Shown here: piece by piece, positions 50,549 to 62,500 of the stretch
Numbering within the stretch: the first letter of the stretch is position 1
Layout of the letters: each line of letters opens with the position of its first letter
Assembly (NCBI GenBank): GCA_021464415.1
Contig: CM038470.1
Location: 38,682,099-38,746,098, forward strand
DNA length: 64,000 nt
Direction: 5' to 3'
Origin: Lonicera japonica
Taxonomy: Eukaryota > Streptophyta > Magnoliopsida > Dipsacales > Caprifoliaceae
Notes under the pieces: generated by a model
What the model was told of the DNA's origin: nothing
The model's input: only the letters and a program-made list of their open reading frames with translations
Databases searched by the model: none
Translations under genes and position numbers: made by a program

Positions 50549-50641
50549 TTCTAAAAACCCAAAGTGTTTTGTTTATCTGCTATCGAAAGCATATTTTATA
50601 ACCAAATTTCTTAAAAATCATTTGTTGCCTATCTATTCTAA

Positions 50642-53600
50642 ATGTTTTCCAAATCCAAGTCCATGTCTGCTTCTTCTTCTAAGTCTATAGGTCCTTCTGA
50701 GTCTTTTAGGTCTAATAGCTCTCGTAGTGATAAAATTGAGTCTTTGTATGAAATCACACATATCCCAGACACAAAAATCCCCGAAACTAAATTAGCTATC
50801 ACAAATCCCTATCATGTCTTTCAGAAGCCCTCTTCTGAGTCTTTCACCAAAAGAGTCAAACAGCTAGTCGTCTCTGACAAATCAAAACTTCCAGTTCGTG
50901 AATTTGTTCAATGTACTCCTTTTGATTCTTTGTTCGTCAAATCAGGACATGAAGAACAGTTCTTCACTGTCCCGATTTCCGCAGATATTTCTCGGTTAGC
51001 CTTTTCCCAAGGTTATACCCACTTGCATTTCGGAGCAATCCGTTTTGCTGTTACTTTTCATGGACGCAAAGGTTTACAAGCAGTTGCCCGTATTGCTCTT
51101 GTTGATTCACGGCTGACAAATTATCAGCAAGCAATCCTTGGCAATGTTCAAGCCACATTGAATGCCGGAACAGTGTTTTTTACATTGTATCCTAATTTCA
51201 ATATCCCTCTCAGTGACCCGTATGTTTGCTCTGCTTTGAAGATCCAGGTTCAGATCTCTGGTGTCTCTATGATCCCAGGTACTGCAGCAGCAACCATCCA
51301 CCAGCAAATGGTCTACCGTGTGCAGAATCATTCTTATGATCTCTGTATTCCCGGATCCTCTACATCAGAAGCCCTCATGCTCACAATTGATTCCGATCGA
51401 GCTCACACCGCCAGTTATGTTCCCCGTCAGCTCACTCGTGATGAACTTGTGACTCTTTTACCAGAAGTATGGGTTACTTCCTACGAAAAGCTCCAGGCGG
51501 AAGCCAACACAGAGTCTTTTCAGCAGACTGACCCCACTTATACCCGCAGAGCTGATAAACAAATTGAAATGAGATTCAGTAAGAAAAATATTCCAGTTTC
51601 TCCTGAGCGAAACCCTTTTCAAACTGAACTCATGATGATGCAAGAAATACGCAGGTTACCCACAGATCCAGTCCTTGAAAATGGTTCTTTGCCAATCTGG
51701 TCGTTTAACCGACATGGCAAACCTGTGTATCAGTTCTCCAAAACAAAGGTGCACATCCCATGTGATGACTGTTGTTGTGACGATTGTGAAGAGTTAGCGT
51801 TTGAGGCAGAGTTAGAACCGGCAGAATTGAGATTGTACAGAAAAAAGAAGGCTGGAAAAGCCTTAAATTCTCAGGAACTTCTAGAAGAACGTTACCAAGC
51901 AGGTGACCCTACAGTTGATCTTCTTGGTGAACCAAGTGGCAAATTTAACTATTATGTCACTTATGGAGACAGGCCTAAACCTATACCTCCTCCAGAAGTC
52001 CCAGAGTGCAAGCCTCCACCGCCTCCACAAAACCCATCTCCACCACAACCACCTCCTCAACGTCTTTCACCCTACACCCAGAAAGCCCTAAAGGCTCTTG
52101 GCCGTCCCTACCGCCAAGCACCCTCCTGTTACTCTCCGCCTAAACAGATACAGCCTGAACCACTCCCATGTTTTTATATGGCTCAAGAACCAAATTCCCC
52201 AGAACCAAATTTTCCCCCAGCAGAAGATTTTGATAACCTCACAACTCATGTGAGTCATCGTTGGAAAATTCCGGATCCTACTTCCATTGGTTCCGATGGA
52301 CAGGTGAAAAAGATTACAGCGGCTGAAGCAGCATTAAATTGGCAAGCAGAAAATGCAATGGCACAGAACAAGGTCCTCTCTCAAATTGCCCAGCAAACAC
52401 AGCAGATGAATAAGAAGATTTCTTCTCTTTCCACTATTCCTGAAATGATTGCTGATATTAAAATGAGAATCAGGAACTTGCATGACCAAATGACGTATGT
52501 TGCCACCACAGTTAATGATTTTGCTGCCACTTCAAACTTCTTCCGAGAAAAGGAAGCAGAGAAACGAGCCCTTTTAGCTCAGCTTGAATCTATTGAGCGG
52601 AGTGAAGCAATTAATTATGCTTACTCTCAAGAAAGGCCCAAATCTTTGTTCCCAAACACTCGTGACATTCCGGATGTTTCAATCTTTTATCCAACTGAAC
52701 CGCCCGTCCAATCCACTTTTAATCCGGCCGAATATTCTTTAGCCAACCCTCGTTCTACTTCCCTCAATCTTTGGGATGAACCACCCAAGAGGAGATTACC
52801 CCCATGGTCCAATTCTCCTCCAAAGCCTAAACCAACCCCTAAACCGGTGTTCCAACCTCGTAAGTCAAACTACCCTTTCCAAGCAAAACATCCCTCTGAA
52901 ATTGAATGGTCCAAACCCTCTCCTACTGCCAGAGAAGCCCGTGGCATTGTTCTTAACGAACCAACACCCCTCCAAACTTCTCGCCCTCCATCTTCCACAC
53001 CAGCTATTCAAGCAACCAAAACCTCTCCAGTCACTAATCCAGAAGCTTACCGCCACCCATCAGATGCTACTGATATTATCCAAGGTGCTTCCACCAAGCC
53101 TATGGATATGTTTGCTATGGAAATCCACGAAAGTCAGCCAACCAACCAAATAGCCTCTTTCCTAAGAGCTCTTACCTTACCTGATCATACTCCTGTTAAA
53201 ACTGAGTCAGATGATTTGTTTGGTTCTTTTGAACAGTTGTATGCCGCTCAGGCCTCAGGAACCCAACCTACAAATGAAACCAATGAGCCAATGGTTGAAG
53301 ACCCACCAGAAAATCCTCAACCAAATCCTGCTCCTCCACCCAATACTATTCCCACAAACCATCACCAAGAGAACCATCTTCGATTTACCATTGATGATAT
53401 TAAACCAAAGTTTTGGCGTGACCGTTTCTTCCAATTTAAAGCTTGGATTATTGCAGATAATGAGCTTTATGATTTACGGTCTGTATTTAAGCGTTTTCTG
53501 GCACGCTTATCTGGACGTTTGTATGATTGGTACGAATCCCTCCAAGAATATAGGCAACTTCAGTTACAGCAAGTTACCTCTATTGATGTTTTCCTCGGTA

Positions 53601-56600
53601 CCATTTACAATGAGTTTGTTGGAACTCCGTCCAAATTTGGTGATATCGCACGTGCAGAATTTATGGGAATGAAGTGTTGTTCACTTCAAGAAGCTGATCT
53701 CGAACGCCATTATGATCGAATGTCAAAACGATTCTACATTCTTGGTGGAATTGATGATCCCAACCTTAAACAAATCTTTTTCCAGTCCTTCCCAGATGCC
53801 CTTGTTTCAGAAGCAGAGAAGCTGTTAAAAATTCAAAAGCTTGATCTGAAAACTCTCTCTTTGGGAAGAATCTATGAGCTCCTTACAGATTCTGTTGAAA
53901 GGATTTGTAACCAGAAGACGCTTATGGATCAAATGGAGAAAACAAGCAAAATGCTCTCCAAGGCCTGCAACAAAGATCACTGGAAAATTAAGTGCAAGAA
54001 TAAAGAAGGTTGTGATTGTTCCCAGCATAAGCGCCATGCAAAGAAAAAGAAGTTTAGAAAGTCTTCTCGCTCCTCCAATTATTCTTCAAATGACTTTGTC
54101 AAACCCTACAAGAAGAAGAAGAAGAAGAAGAAGTTCAAGAACTTCAAATTTGTCAAGAAAAGGACATTCCGAGGAAAGAAGACAGATAAATGTTTCATTT
54201 GCAAAAAGCCAGGCCATTATGCGAAGAATTGTCCGAATGGTGAAAAGAAGGCCCAGTTCATGGCACTTCTACACAAGCTTGCTCCGGATATTGTAGAATC
54301 CGATGTTGAATCAGTCCTATCTGCCCAAGATGAAGCATCTCCTGAAAGCTTGATGAAGATCGCTTATACTGATTCTGAGCAATCAGAAGCAAAAAGTGAA
54401 CCTGCTAGTGAAAATGAAAGCGTAGTATCCTCTCTCCCAAGTGATGAAGCATTTCACTTACAGCAACTGACCTGTTCAAATCAAGAAGAAGAACTATTTG
54501 TGGCTCAAACTCCCCATGCATATGTAAAGCTTTTTACAGAAGCCTATTCAAAGCCTATCAAAGTTCTTGCTCTCTTTGATACAGGTGCCTCCCGCACTCT
54601 TGTAAATCCATCCCTATTGCCATCCACTTTTTGGAAGCCTTGTCGCATAGTATTCCGATGTGCTAACGGTGAAGTTATGTATGGTACAATGGTATCTAAG
54701 CCAATCCTCATCCAGATTCTTCCAGGCCTACGCCTCAAGCATACCGTTTACGGAAGCCCCGTTCCAATGGATGCGATCATGTTAGGATGGGATTTTATTA
54801 AGAAACTGCCAGTACAACTCCAGGACAGTGGTTTACGCTACAAGAAATTCTTTCTTCCCTGGCATGATATGCAAGCAGTTCTTGATTTCTACCAAGCAGC
54901 TTCTTCACCTCCACTTGACCCCAGTCTCTCAATAAATGACATTCGCCAGAAAATAATCACCATGTCATGTGCTGAAAATCATACAGAATTCCTCACCAAA
55001 TGTCAGAACCCGTTATGGAGAAACAGCAAGTTTTTTGTCACTCTTCCTTTCAAGCTAAATGAGGATGTAAACCCTACCAGAGCCTCTCATTCTGGAATGA
55101 ATCCAGAACATCAAGCTCTTGCCCTAAAAGAACTACAATCCCTCAAACAGCAACAGTTGATTGAAGACACAACGTCTCCATGGGCTTGCGAAGCCTTTTA
55201 TGTCAATAAACGTTCTGAGCAGATCCGAGGAAAAATGCGATTGGTAATCAATTACCAACCGTTGAACTATTTTTTGGCCAGTGATAAATTTCCCTTACCT
55301 CAGAAGCATTCGCTATTCAGTCACCTCTCCAATGCCAACATCTTCTCCAAGTTTGATCTCAAAGCCGGATTTTGGCAACTCGGCATTCGCCCAGATGATC
55401 GCCCGAAAACCGCCTTCTGTATCCCTGGTTTCCATTACCAGTGGACTGTTATGCCCTTTGGACTCAAGAATGCTCCTTCCATCTTCCAGAAAACGATGAT
55501 GTCAATTTTCGAACCAATTGCAGCCAACGCTTTAATATTCATTGACGATATCCTCCTGTTTAGCTCCTCTGAAGCTGAACATTTGCAGTTGCTTCACCAT
55601 TTTCATCATATTGTTCTCACCCATGGAATCATGTTATCAGAAAGAAAAATGATAATTGGAACTCCTGAGATTGATTTCTTAGGCATGCAAATCAAAGATA
55701 GCAAGATTCAACTCCAAGAGCATATCTCAAAGGATTTACAGAAGTTCCCTGACAAATTAACCACCAAAACTCAAATTCAGCAATTTCTTGGTTTGGTTAA
55801 TTACATGTCTCCGTTTATCCCAAAGGTTGTAACCTACACCGCTCCTCTGTCAGCTCTTCTCAAGAAGTCTCCACCTCCATGGTCAAAAGCCCAAGCTGAA
55901 GCAGTCCAGAAGTTGAAAGCCCTTACAACTCAACTCCCCAGATTGAAAATTCCCGCTGATGGTCAGCGCATCCTTCAGACTGATGCAAGTAACGAATTTT
56001 GGGCAGCAATTCTCCTTGAAGAAAAGAATGGTGTTAGAACTCCGTGTGGATACAAGTCAGGACGATTTAAGCAAGGTGAGATTCACTATCATAGCACCTT
56101 CAAAGAGATCCTTGCAGTCAGAAGAGGAATTGAGAAGTTCCAGTTTCACTTAATTGGATATCATTTCAAAATAGAGATGGACATGTCATCTTTTCCTGCG
56201 ATGATCCAATTTAAAAACAAGCAAATTCCTAACTCTCAATTACTTCGTTGGGCAGAATGGTTTTCCCAATGGGATTATGAAGTTAAACATCTTAAAGGCA
56301 AAAATAATGTTATAGCTGATTTTTTCTCAAGAAAACCTCCTCAGCTAAGCAAACCTTCCGAGTTAAGCTTTGTATCCCACATCGCCCCTTTTGAAAAGGA
56401 ACCCTTTTGCAAACCCTATAAATTCAACGAGTTCCTTCTCAGAAATTCACCAATCCTTCCTACCATCTATACTTTAGCCCAAATTTCTCCCTCAGATATG
56501 GCCAGTTCCTCAAATCCCTCTCCGTTCCCCCTCCTTTCCAGTTCTCAGAGATTGATCCAAACATTGATCCGTTAAAAGCCATTCCTTATCTTCCTTATGA

Positions 56601-57513
56601 GCTTCAAGACAGAGTTCTCAATCGCACTCTTTGTTCCCGTGGAAAAGAACAAATTTTCAAGTATTTGTGTATATTGCTTGAGAAGCATGGTCTTTGTTTC
56701 AGAGGACTACGCCTTCATCCTGATTACCCATTCTGTTCTCTTTTCCATATCCACTATTGTTACCGTGTCCCCAAGATTGCTATTGTCTTTTTATGGTACC
56801 TTACTCAGGTCTACCATATTGGTTTTATCTTCAAAGCAGCGGACCTGCTTTTGTATATTCAGATTGCCACTTCAGAGCCTGAGATCCAGACCGCTCACCA
56901 AGAACTATATGGACTTCCTAGTTCATATAATTTTATTACCTTTTTGAAATGGTTTAAAACAGTTGACCAATGGAAAGAAGCCTTGCAAACTCACTACCAT
57001 ACTTACTGTTTAATCCATTTTCACAAACCTCTCAGGACTCCCCTTCCAGATGGCTCTAACGCCACCATTGAAGCCTGGTTTACCCGCAATTTATCAAAAT
57101 CTATCAAAGAACCTTACGATCTTGACTATGTTACTTTTCTAAGGAACATATGTGATTTAAATAAGGTTGATTATGATTCTGTTCCAGATTTTGTTAAATT
57201 TTCTCATGATCCGTGGCAAAGTTCTCTTGAAAATGATAACGTTGTTCTCCTGTTTGAACACTTGTACTCTTACGCCTCTACTCACCGCTGGGACTATGGT
57301 GATTTAAGTTCAGATTCCGAAGCTTTTGTTGGAATCAGTGATAATAGCAGCGACGAAGAACCAGATGATCCTAATCTAATGGCTTTTGCCAATGAACTTG
57401 ACGAGCTTGCTGCTACTAGTCCAGATGATGATGATGGTCCTTACAGTCCCTATTCTCCTCTGTATGGCGGAAATAATTGGGATTGGGATGATGACGGGAA
57501 TGAGACAGATTAA
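50642..57513 (+). pseudogene. pararetroviral polyprotein, right copy, one-base deletion after RNase H
   Basis: ATG at 50642 opens a 1,977-codon frame ending at 56575. At about 56526-56531 a C-run is one base shorter than in the left copy, so the last 14 residues are out of frame; the remaining viral frame resumes at about 56530 and runs to 57513. All enzymatic modules lie before the break: movement protein about 95-260, coiled coil about 550-660, capsid-like about 920-1130, zinc knuckle about 1185, protease DTG about 1313, reverse transcriptase FDLKAGFWQLGI about 1571 and FIDDI about 1633, RNase H QTDASNEFW about 1780 and ADFFSR about 1893. Against the left copy I count five amino-acid changes, one extra lysine codon in the Lys run, and this deletion. 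The protein would act as movement protein, capsid and replicase of a plant DNA virus. Confidence 0.92.
56530..57513 (+). pseudogene. C-terminal region of the pararetroviral polyprotein, separated by the frameshift
   Basis: About 327 residues following RNase H, now out of frame with the upstream part. It begins near LPYELQDRVLNRTL, is rich in aromatic residues and cysteine in the middle (SLFHIHYCYRVPKIAIVF, FLWYLTQVYHIGFIF), and ends in an acidic tail with WDWDDDGNETD. I do not recognise a domain. It could correspond to the region that other caulimovirids use for a separate downstream protein, but that is inference. The left copy has it fused in frame. Confidence 0.7.
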
Positions 57514-57521
57514 GTGCTCAC

Positions 57522-57538
57522 TGACGTCATGCATGACG
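57522..57538 (+). promoter_or_regulatory. as-1-like element of the viral promoter
   Basis: TGACGTCA followed four bases later by TGACG: two TGACG motifs close together, as in the as-1 element of the cauliflower mosaic virus 35S promoter that binds TGA-type bZIP factors. It sits 9 bases after the polyprotein stop and about 180 bp before the TATA box. The mirror copy is at 43023-43039. Confidence 0.7.
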
Positions 57539-57716
57539 CATTCCTCCACTGCCCCGACATCTGCTTGTGAAGCATCTTTTGCTTTACTTTTCTTTATTTA
57601 CTTTTGCTTTTGGCGTGCGAATATTGTAAGCTTTTACTTTATAAAAGAGAATCTTATCTCTTTATCTTTTGGACAGCTGGTCCTCCTTTATTTGGATTGT
57701 AGCTAAGCCCTTCGCT

Positions 57717-57724
57717 TATAAAAG
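57717..57724 (+). promoter_or_regulatory. TATA box of the viral promoter
   Basis: TATAAAAG in the context TTCGCTTATAAAAGGAGC. It is downstream of the as-1-like motif and upstream of a presumed start near 57750. The position between the end of the polyprotein and the leader matches pararetroviral genomes. The mirror copy is at about 42839-42846. Confidence 0.7.
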
Positions 57725-58003
57725 GAGCTAGCATTAGTTTGTATGATCATCGAGTTTTCTAATTTGTAAGTGTGCTAGTGTGAGAAAGTTTGTAATCTCT
57801 CCATGAGAGTCTTTCGTATTTTATAAGATGTCTATCTTATTTTATATTATCCTTGGTGTTCTTATCTTTCTTGGTACTGGTTTATGTTTGATCCTTGTCA
57901 AACACATTTTCACATTCATTTATGTGAGTCAGAGTAAGTCCGTTACTAGTCCTATTTATGTTTAAGTGATGCCCCTCCTTTTTTACATAATTATTGGTCT
58001 TCT

Positions 58004-58015
58004 TGGTATCTCAGG
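58004..58015 (+). other. possible minus-strand primer site (tRNA-Met)
   Basis: TGGTATCTCAGG matches 9 of 12 bases of the caulimovirid primer site TGGTATCAGAGC. It lies about 255 bases into the presumed leader, a suitable place, and is present in both arms. The mismatches make it tentative. Confidence 0.4.
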
Positions 58016-58205
58016 TTTATGTGTTTTAATCTTTTGTTTCTGTTATGTTCTTATCATCTCTCATATGGTTTGTTGTTTTGATCCAGAAACCCGTTGTTGT
58101 GTCATGTGTTAATTTCTTTTCTCTTTGTTGTCTTGTTTAGAGTGTGTCTCTTCCCCCCTTGTTGCGTAGTCATTAACTACGAATAAGTCCCCCCTATATA
58201 TAATA

Positions 58206-58374
58206 TCCTAGGCGACGTACTTAAATACCTACGTCGCCCAAGTTAATTTTAAATTTCCAGAATATTTTGAATTTTTGTGAAAATTTAAGGGGGAAAACCT
58301 TAGGCGACGTAGGTTATTACGTCGCCTAAGTTACTCTTAGGCGACGTACAAATAAATACTACGTCGCCTAAGAG
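58206..58374. repeat. three CACTA subterminal hairpins (right side)
   Basis: Hairpins at 58206-58243, 58300-58329 and 58334-58374. Each has a GGCGACGTA arm facing TACGTCGCC. The third has perfect 15-bp arms (CTCTTAGGCGACGTA and its complement). They lie beyond the 3' end of the CACTA transposase gene and look like its 3' subterminal repeats. Confidence 0.85.
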
Positions 58375-59097
58375 TTTTTAATAATTTTTTTATTTTGATG
58401 GTAATTTAATTTTAATAAGATAATCTTTATTATAATTATAACCTGCCCAATTACATTTTAGTTATAATTATTTTAATAATCATAATAATTATTATTATAA
58501 CCTGAAAAACAGTGATAAGGAGTCAAAAATGTGTTGCATTATTTGAAAAATAAAAAATTTAAAAAATTAAGGGATCCCAAGCAAGAGTAAGAGGCTTAAT
58601 TTAAAAGAGAGAAATATACCCATTCTGTGACCTGTTTCCACTTGTGTTCCATTTGATATATATGGCAAAGAATAAGCTAATTTTTACATATATAACTAAT
58701 AGGTCAAAAATAAAGAATTATTTCACTGAAGTTAAGCATGTGTTTACCACTTATTTTTATATAGTGAGTTCTGATTTGATTATATATATATATATTTAAC
58801 ATGTGTGAACAAACACTGATTTTTATGCTGAATGAACTTCTATCAAATACTAAAAGGTAAAAAGTAAATACATGTCTTCTTATATTTTGAGTAAATGACA
58901 CTAGAAGCCCTTAAACTATAAAATAAACTATACAAAATTATTGAAGGCTAAAAAACCTTTGCCCGAGCCTGCACTATTGAAGGCTAAAAAACCCGCCCCA
59001 TTGTGGACCGCATTACAACTGTTACAGACTTGTCTACCATCGGGCTTTAACTGTTACGGCGAGTGACACTCGATTGCACTGTTGAAGGCTAAAAAAC
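58375..59097. other. CACTA 3' untranslated or subterminal region; no gene seen
   Basis: AT-rich. It has a TA microsatellite at about 58780-58795 and three copies of TTGAAGGCTAAAAAAC at about 58942, 58978 and 59082. The 65-codon frame at 58704-58901 is not supported. Confidence 0.5.
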
Positions 59098-59502
59098 TTG
59101 CCCCCTTCTTTTATCCCCAAGGAACTCCAAGAGAATATTCAGAGGAGTATTCAAGATGTTTCCCCCCTGCTGCATCACTTAAGGTCCTCCTACAATGAGT
59201 TGGTGGAGTTGCAGCTGGAGAATCACCTAAAGCTTGTTAAAATGCCCGCCACAAATTTCATTCTGAAGTCATCTTCAATGAGTATTCTAATCGATTCTAA
59301 GAGCGACTCGGCCATTAATAGGGTGTTTCAGCAAATAAGGTTATTGACTGTTCAAATGTCAGATAAGGGAAAACTCTATTCAAGCAGTAACTACCGCACT
59401 GCGGAATTCAGTTTTGTAAGGAGCTATCTATTTCATGGGCTAGACCCGTACATCATCATCATCATCATCATCGTCGTCTTCATCCTCATCGCTGCTATAT
59501 AA
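59098..59502 (+). CDS. unrecognised open frame near the CACTA 3' end
   Basis: About 134 codons on the plus strand with no ATG at its start (it opens at a TTG). It contains KELQENIQRSIQDVSPLLHH, then YNELVELQLENHLKLVKMPA, a pattern that could be helical or coiled coil, followed by SMSILIDSKSDSAINRVF. The last 30 or so residues overlap the antisense of the transposase acidic tail and are meaningless (poly-Ile). Composition up to about 59430 looks more protein-like than its surroundings. It might be a captured host-gene exon or chance. I do not recognise a family. Confidence 0.25.
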   Translation: MPPSFIPKELQENIQRSIQDVSPLLHHLRSSYNELVELQLENHLKLVKMPATNFILKSSSMSILIDSKSDSAINRVFQQIRLLTVQMSDKGKLYSSSNYRTAEFSFVRSYLFHGLDPYIIIIIIIVVFILIAAI

Positions 59503-62500
59503 ATCATTGTTAAACCCTTCAGCATCGTCGGAGTCTTCATCCTCGTCATAATCATCATCCTCGTCTTCATCTTCATTTTCATATAAGGGAATATTTACAA
59601 ACGGTACTGGACCTAGGTTGATAAATAACTCCGATATAGGAAGACATATCACATCCGGCTCTTGATAAGGTTCATCTACTTCATACAGTGGAGTGGCCAT
59701 ATCGTCCCTTGCAAGTGTGGCCTCACTGAACGTACCTCTGTGTGCCATATGGTTGACGACTTTCCAACCCTCACCAGCCAACGGATCATCTATATAGAAC
59801 ACTTGGGTTGCCGTCGCGGCCAGAATAAATGGAAAGTCATCGTACCAACTACTATTCGTATTCACGGAAGTAAGACCACGATTATATTGTACGCTGCCGG
59901 GAACAGTAGGGTCGGTGTTGTACCACTTACACTTGAACAACACAACTGGCATGCGTTGCGCATAAGTTAGTTGGACAACTGATTGCAGAATCCCGTAGTA
60001 TGTCAGATCACCGGCCACGCATGTCACTCCATTATTCTGAGTCTTTCGAATCCGGTCTCGATACTCAGTAACAAATTTGACACCGTTTACCTCGCACTGA
60101 GAGAAAATAGTGCACATCATAGGCTGAGATGCAAGGATCTGTATCTCCCGGTTGTATTTAGGATCATTTATTTGTAGCAGATGGAGCATATGCATAATAA
60201 TATATATACATGGAACATCAGTGAAATGTAAATATGCATCTGACAAGTGAAAGTAAGTTAAGGCTGAAAGTTTACCCATCTAGGGAGGTGGTCAAGAAAC
60301 GACGCCACACGATCAGCATCAGTGCCGTGTGGAGCTATTTCCGCAAATTGTCGGCGGTGAGTCTCAATATACCATTTTGTTTTTGTACAATTTATCATAA
60401 CACACCAGTGAGCCGTCGTAATTTGTTGCTTACTAAGACGGACGTTCCTGATGCAACCTTTGGGCTTGACTAGGTGGGAGACAACGGAAATGTTCCACTG
60501 AGGTGAATCCGGTATGACTTCATCACTCGCGTTAGGATCATGCAGATAGTTATTGATGAAAGTCACACACTCGTGCATGATGTTCCGCTCGGCAATACAC
60601 CCTTCTGGGTAACGCTTGTTTCCAACATCTTTCTTGTATTCTCCGAGCTGCCTTTAAGATTGCGCAATTATATAGTACAAATGTATACAATTAAAGATAA
60701 TTATATATACTATCATAAAATCTGAAATAATACCTTTCAGTGGAAAACATCCAGGTATAATGCACAGGACCGGTGAGCAGGACCTGTTCGGGCAGGTGGA
60801 TGCAGAGATGGACCATGATAGTAAAGAAAGCTGGCGGAAATATCATCTCCAACTTGCATAGGATCATGAAAATATCGGTCTGCAGCTGACGGACGTTCGA
60901 TTTCTTCAACTCTCGAGCGCAAATTGTTTGGAAGAATCTGCAATACTCTACTAACGCGTCGGCGACGTCCTTTCCTAAATATGGTCGGATAACCACAGGA
61001 AGAACACGCTGAAGCATGACATGGAAATCGTGAGTCTTCAATCCGAAAAACTTTTTATCAGACGGTCTGATCTTACTCTTTAGGCTTCCAGCATAACCTC
61101 TTGGATATTTAACAGCTGCAACTCGATCAAATACATCCCTCTGATCCCTAGGATGAACTGTGTAATTCGCCTGAGGTAGCGTCACTTTTCCTAACGGCCC
61201 TATCCTCGGCCAAAGATTGTTGCGTATGCCCATCTTCTTTAGAGTTAATCGAGATTTCACATTGTCCTTAGTCTTTCCATCGAGACCTAGAACGGTGCCC
61301 AAGATGTTGTCGCATACATTTTTTTCGATGTGCATCACATCTAATGCATGTCTCACACTCGATGATGTCCAGTAAGGCAGCTCCCAAAATATACTGACGT
61401 GGGTTCAACACAGTCTCTTTTTAGCTGCCTGACATTAAGTACAACACAACTTATCAATTTACAATTTACAATATCACAAATTAACTTATTACAATATCAC
61501 AACTAATGTTAGTTTGAGCCGTACCTGTTTAAAGTCAGGATGCGGATGCAAAGAATTTTGAGGGTAAGAAAAATTATTGGTAGCTTCAAGAACCTGACGT
61601 GCAGACTTTCTTTGTGGGGCGGGTCTGAGCTCTGGCTCCCCATTAAACCTTTTCGATCGCCTCCCATAAGGGTGATCTTCGGAAAGCCATCTACGCGCTC
61701 CCTGGTATGACATCCTTCCATTATTGTGAACCGCAACAATATCGTCCAAACATATGGGACATGCCTTGTACCCTTTTGTCTGAATACCTCCTAACATTCC
61801 TAGTCCTGGAAAGTCGCTGATGGTCCACATAACGGCTGCCCTCATGTTGAATGCCACTTCACCGTATCGATCCCAAGTTGAAACCCCTGTCTCCCACAGC
61901 ATCTTAAGTTCATCAATTAGTGGTCTCATAAACACATTTAGAGTCTTTCCCGGATTCTTGGGGCCGGATATTAGTAAGACTATAATGTTAAACTCCTTCT
62001 TCATACACAACGAAGGCGGTAAATTATAAGGCATAGCAATAACAGGCCAGCAACTGTAGGGAACCGCCATAGTAGAGTACGGACTGAACCCGTCTGACGC
62101 TAGAGCAAGACGTACGTTTCTATTGTCGGCGGAAAATTGCGGTTGGGACCTGCAACATGACGAGACAAATTCTTTAATATGAAAATAATTAAACTAACAA
62201 TTTAGTAAATTGTATGTGTAAGAACTGTAAATATATACGTCACCTGTCAAAATCCTTCCATGCTTCTCCATCTGCTGGATGTCTAAGATATTCAGTATCT
62301 TCTCTTCTTTCCCCATGCCACCGCATTTCCTTTGCAATATGTTTGCAACTATACAGACGCTGCAATCTCGGTGCCAATGGGAAGTACCGAACCGTCTTTC
62401 GGGCAATCCGTTTGCCACCGCCTGTATTTTCTTTTTCCCATCTTGACTCACCGCAAATGGGACATTGATCTAGGTCTTTACCCTCCTTGTAAAACAAGTA

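Larger units (their letters stand above)
50549..58243 (+). mobile_element. endogenous pararetrovirus (Petuvirus-like), right arm of a giant inverted repeat
   Basis: Mirror image of the left arm, starting TTCTAAAAACCCAAAG and ending in the CACTA-type hairpin. It contains a leader fragment, the polyprotein frame (50642-57513), a promoter region and about 480 bp of transcribed leader. Virus-like sequence ends at about 58205. The two arms differ by a short indel at this junction (the right arm has about 5 extra bases, TATATATAATATCC versus TATATTTCC), but match again across the hairpin. Confidence 0.9.
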
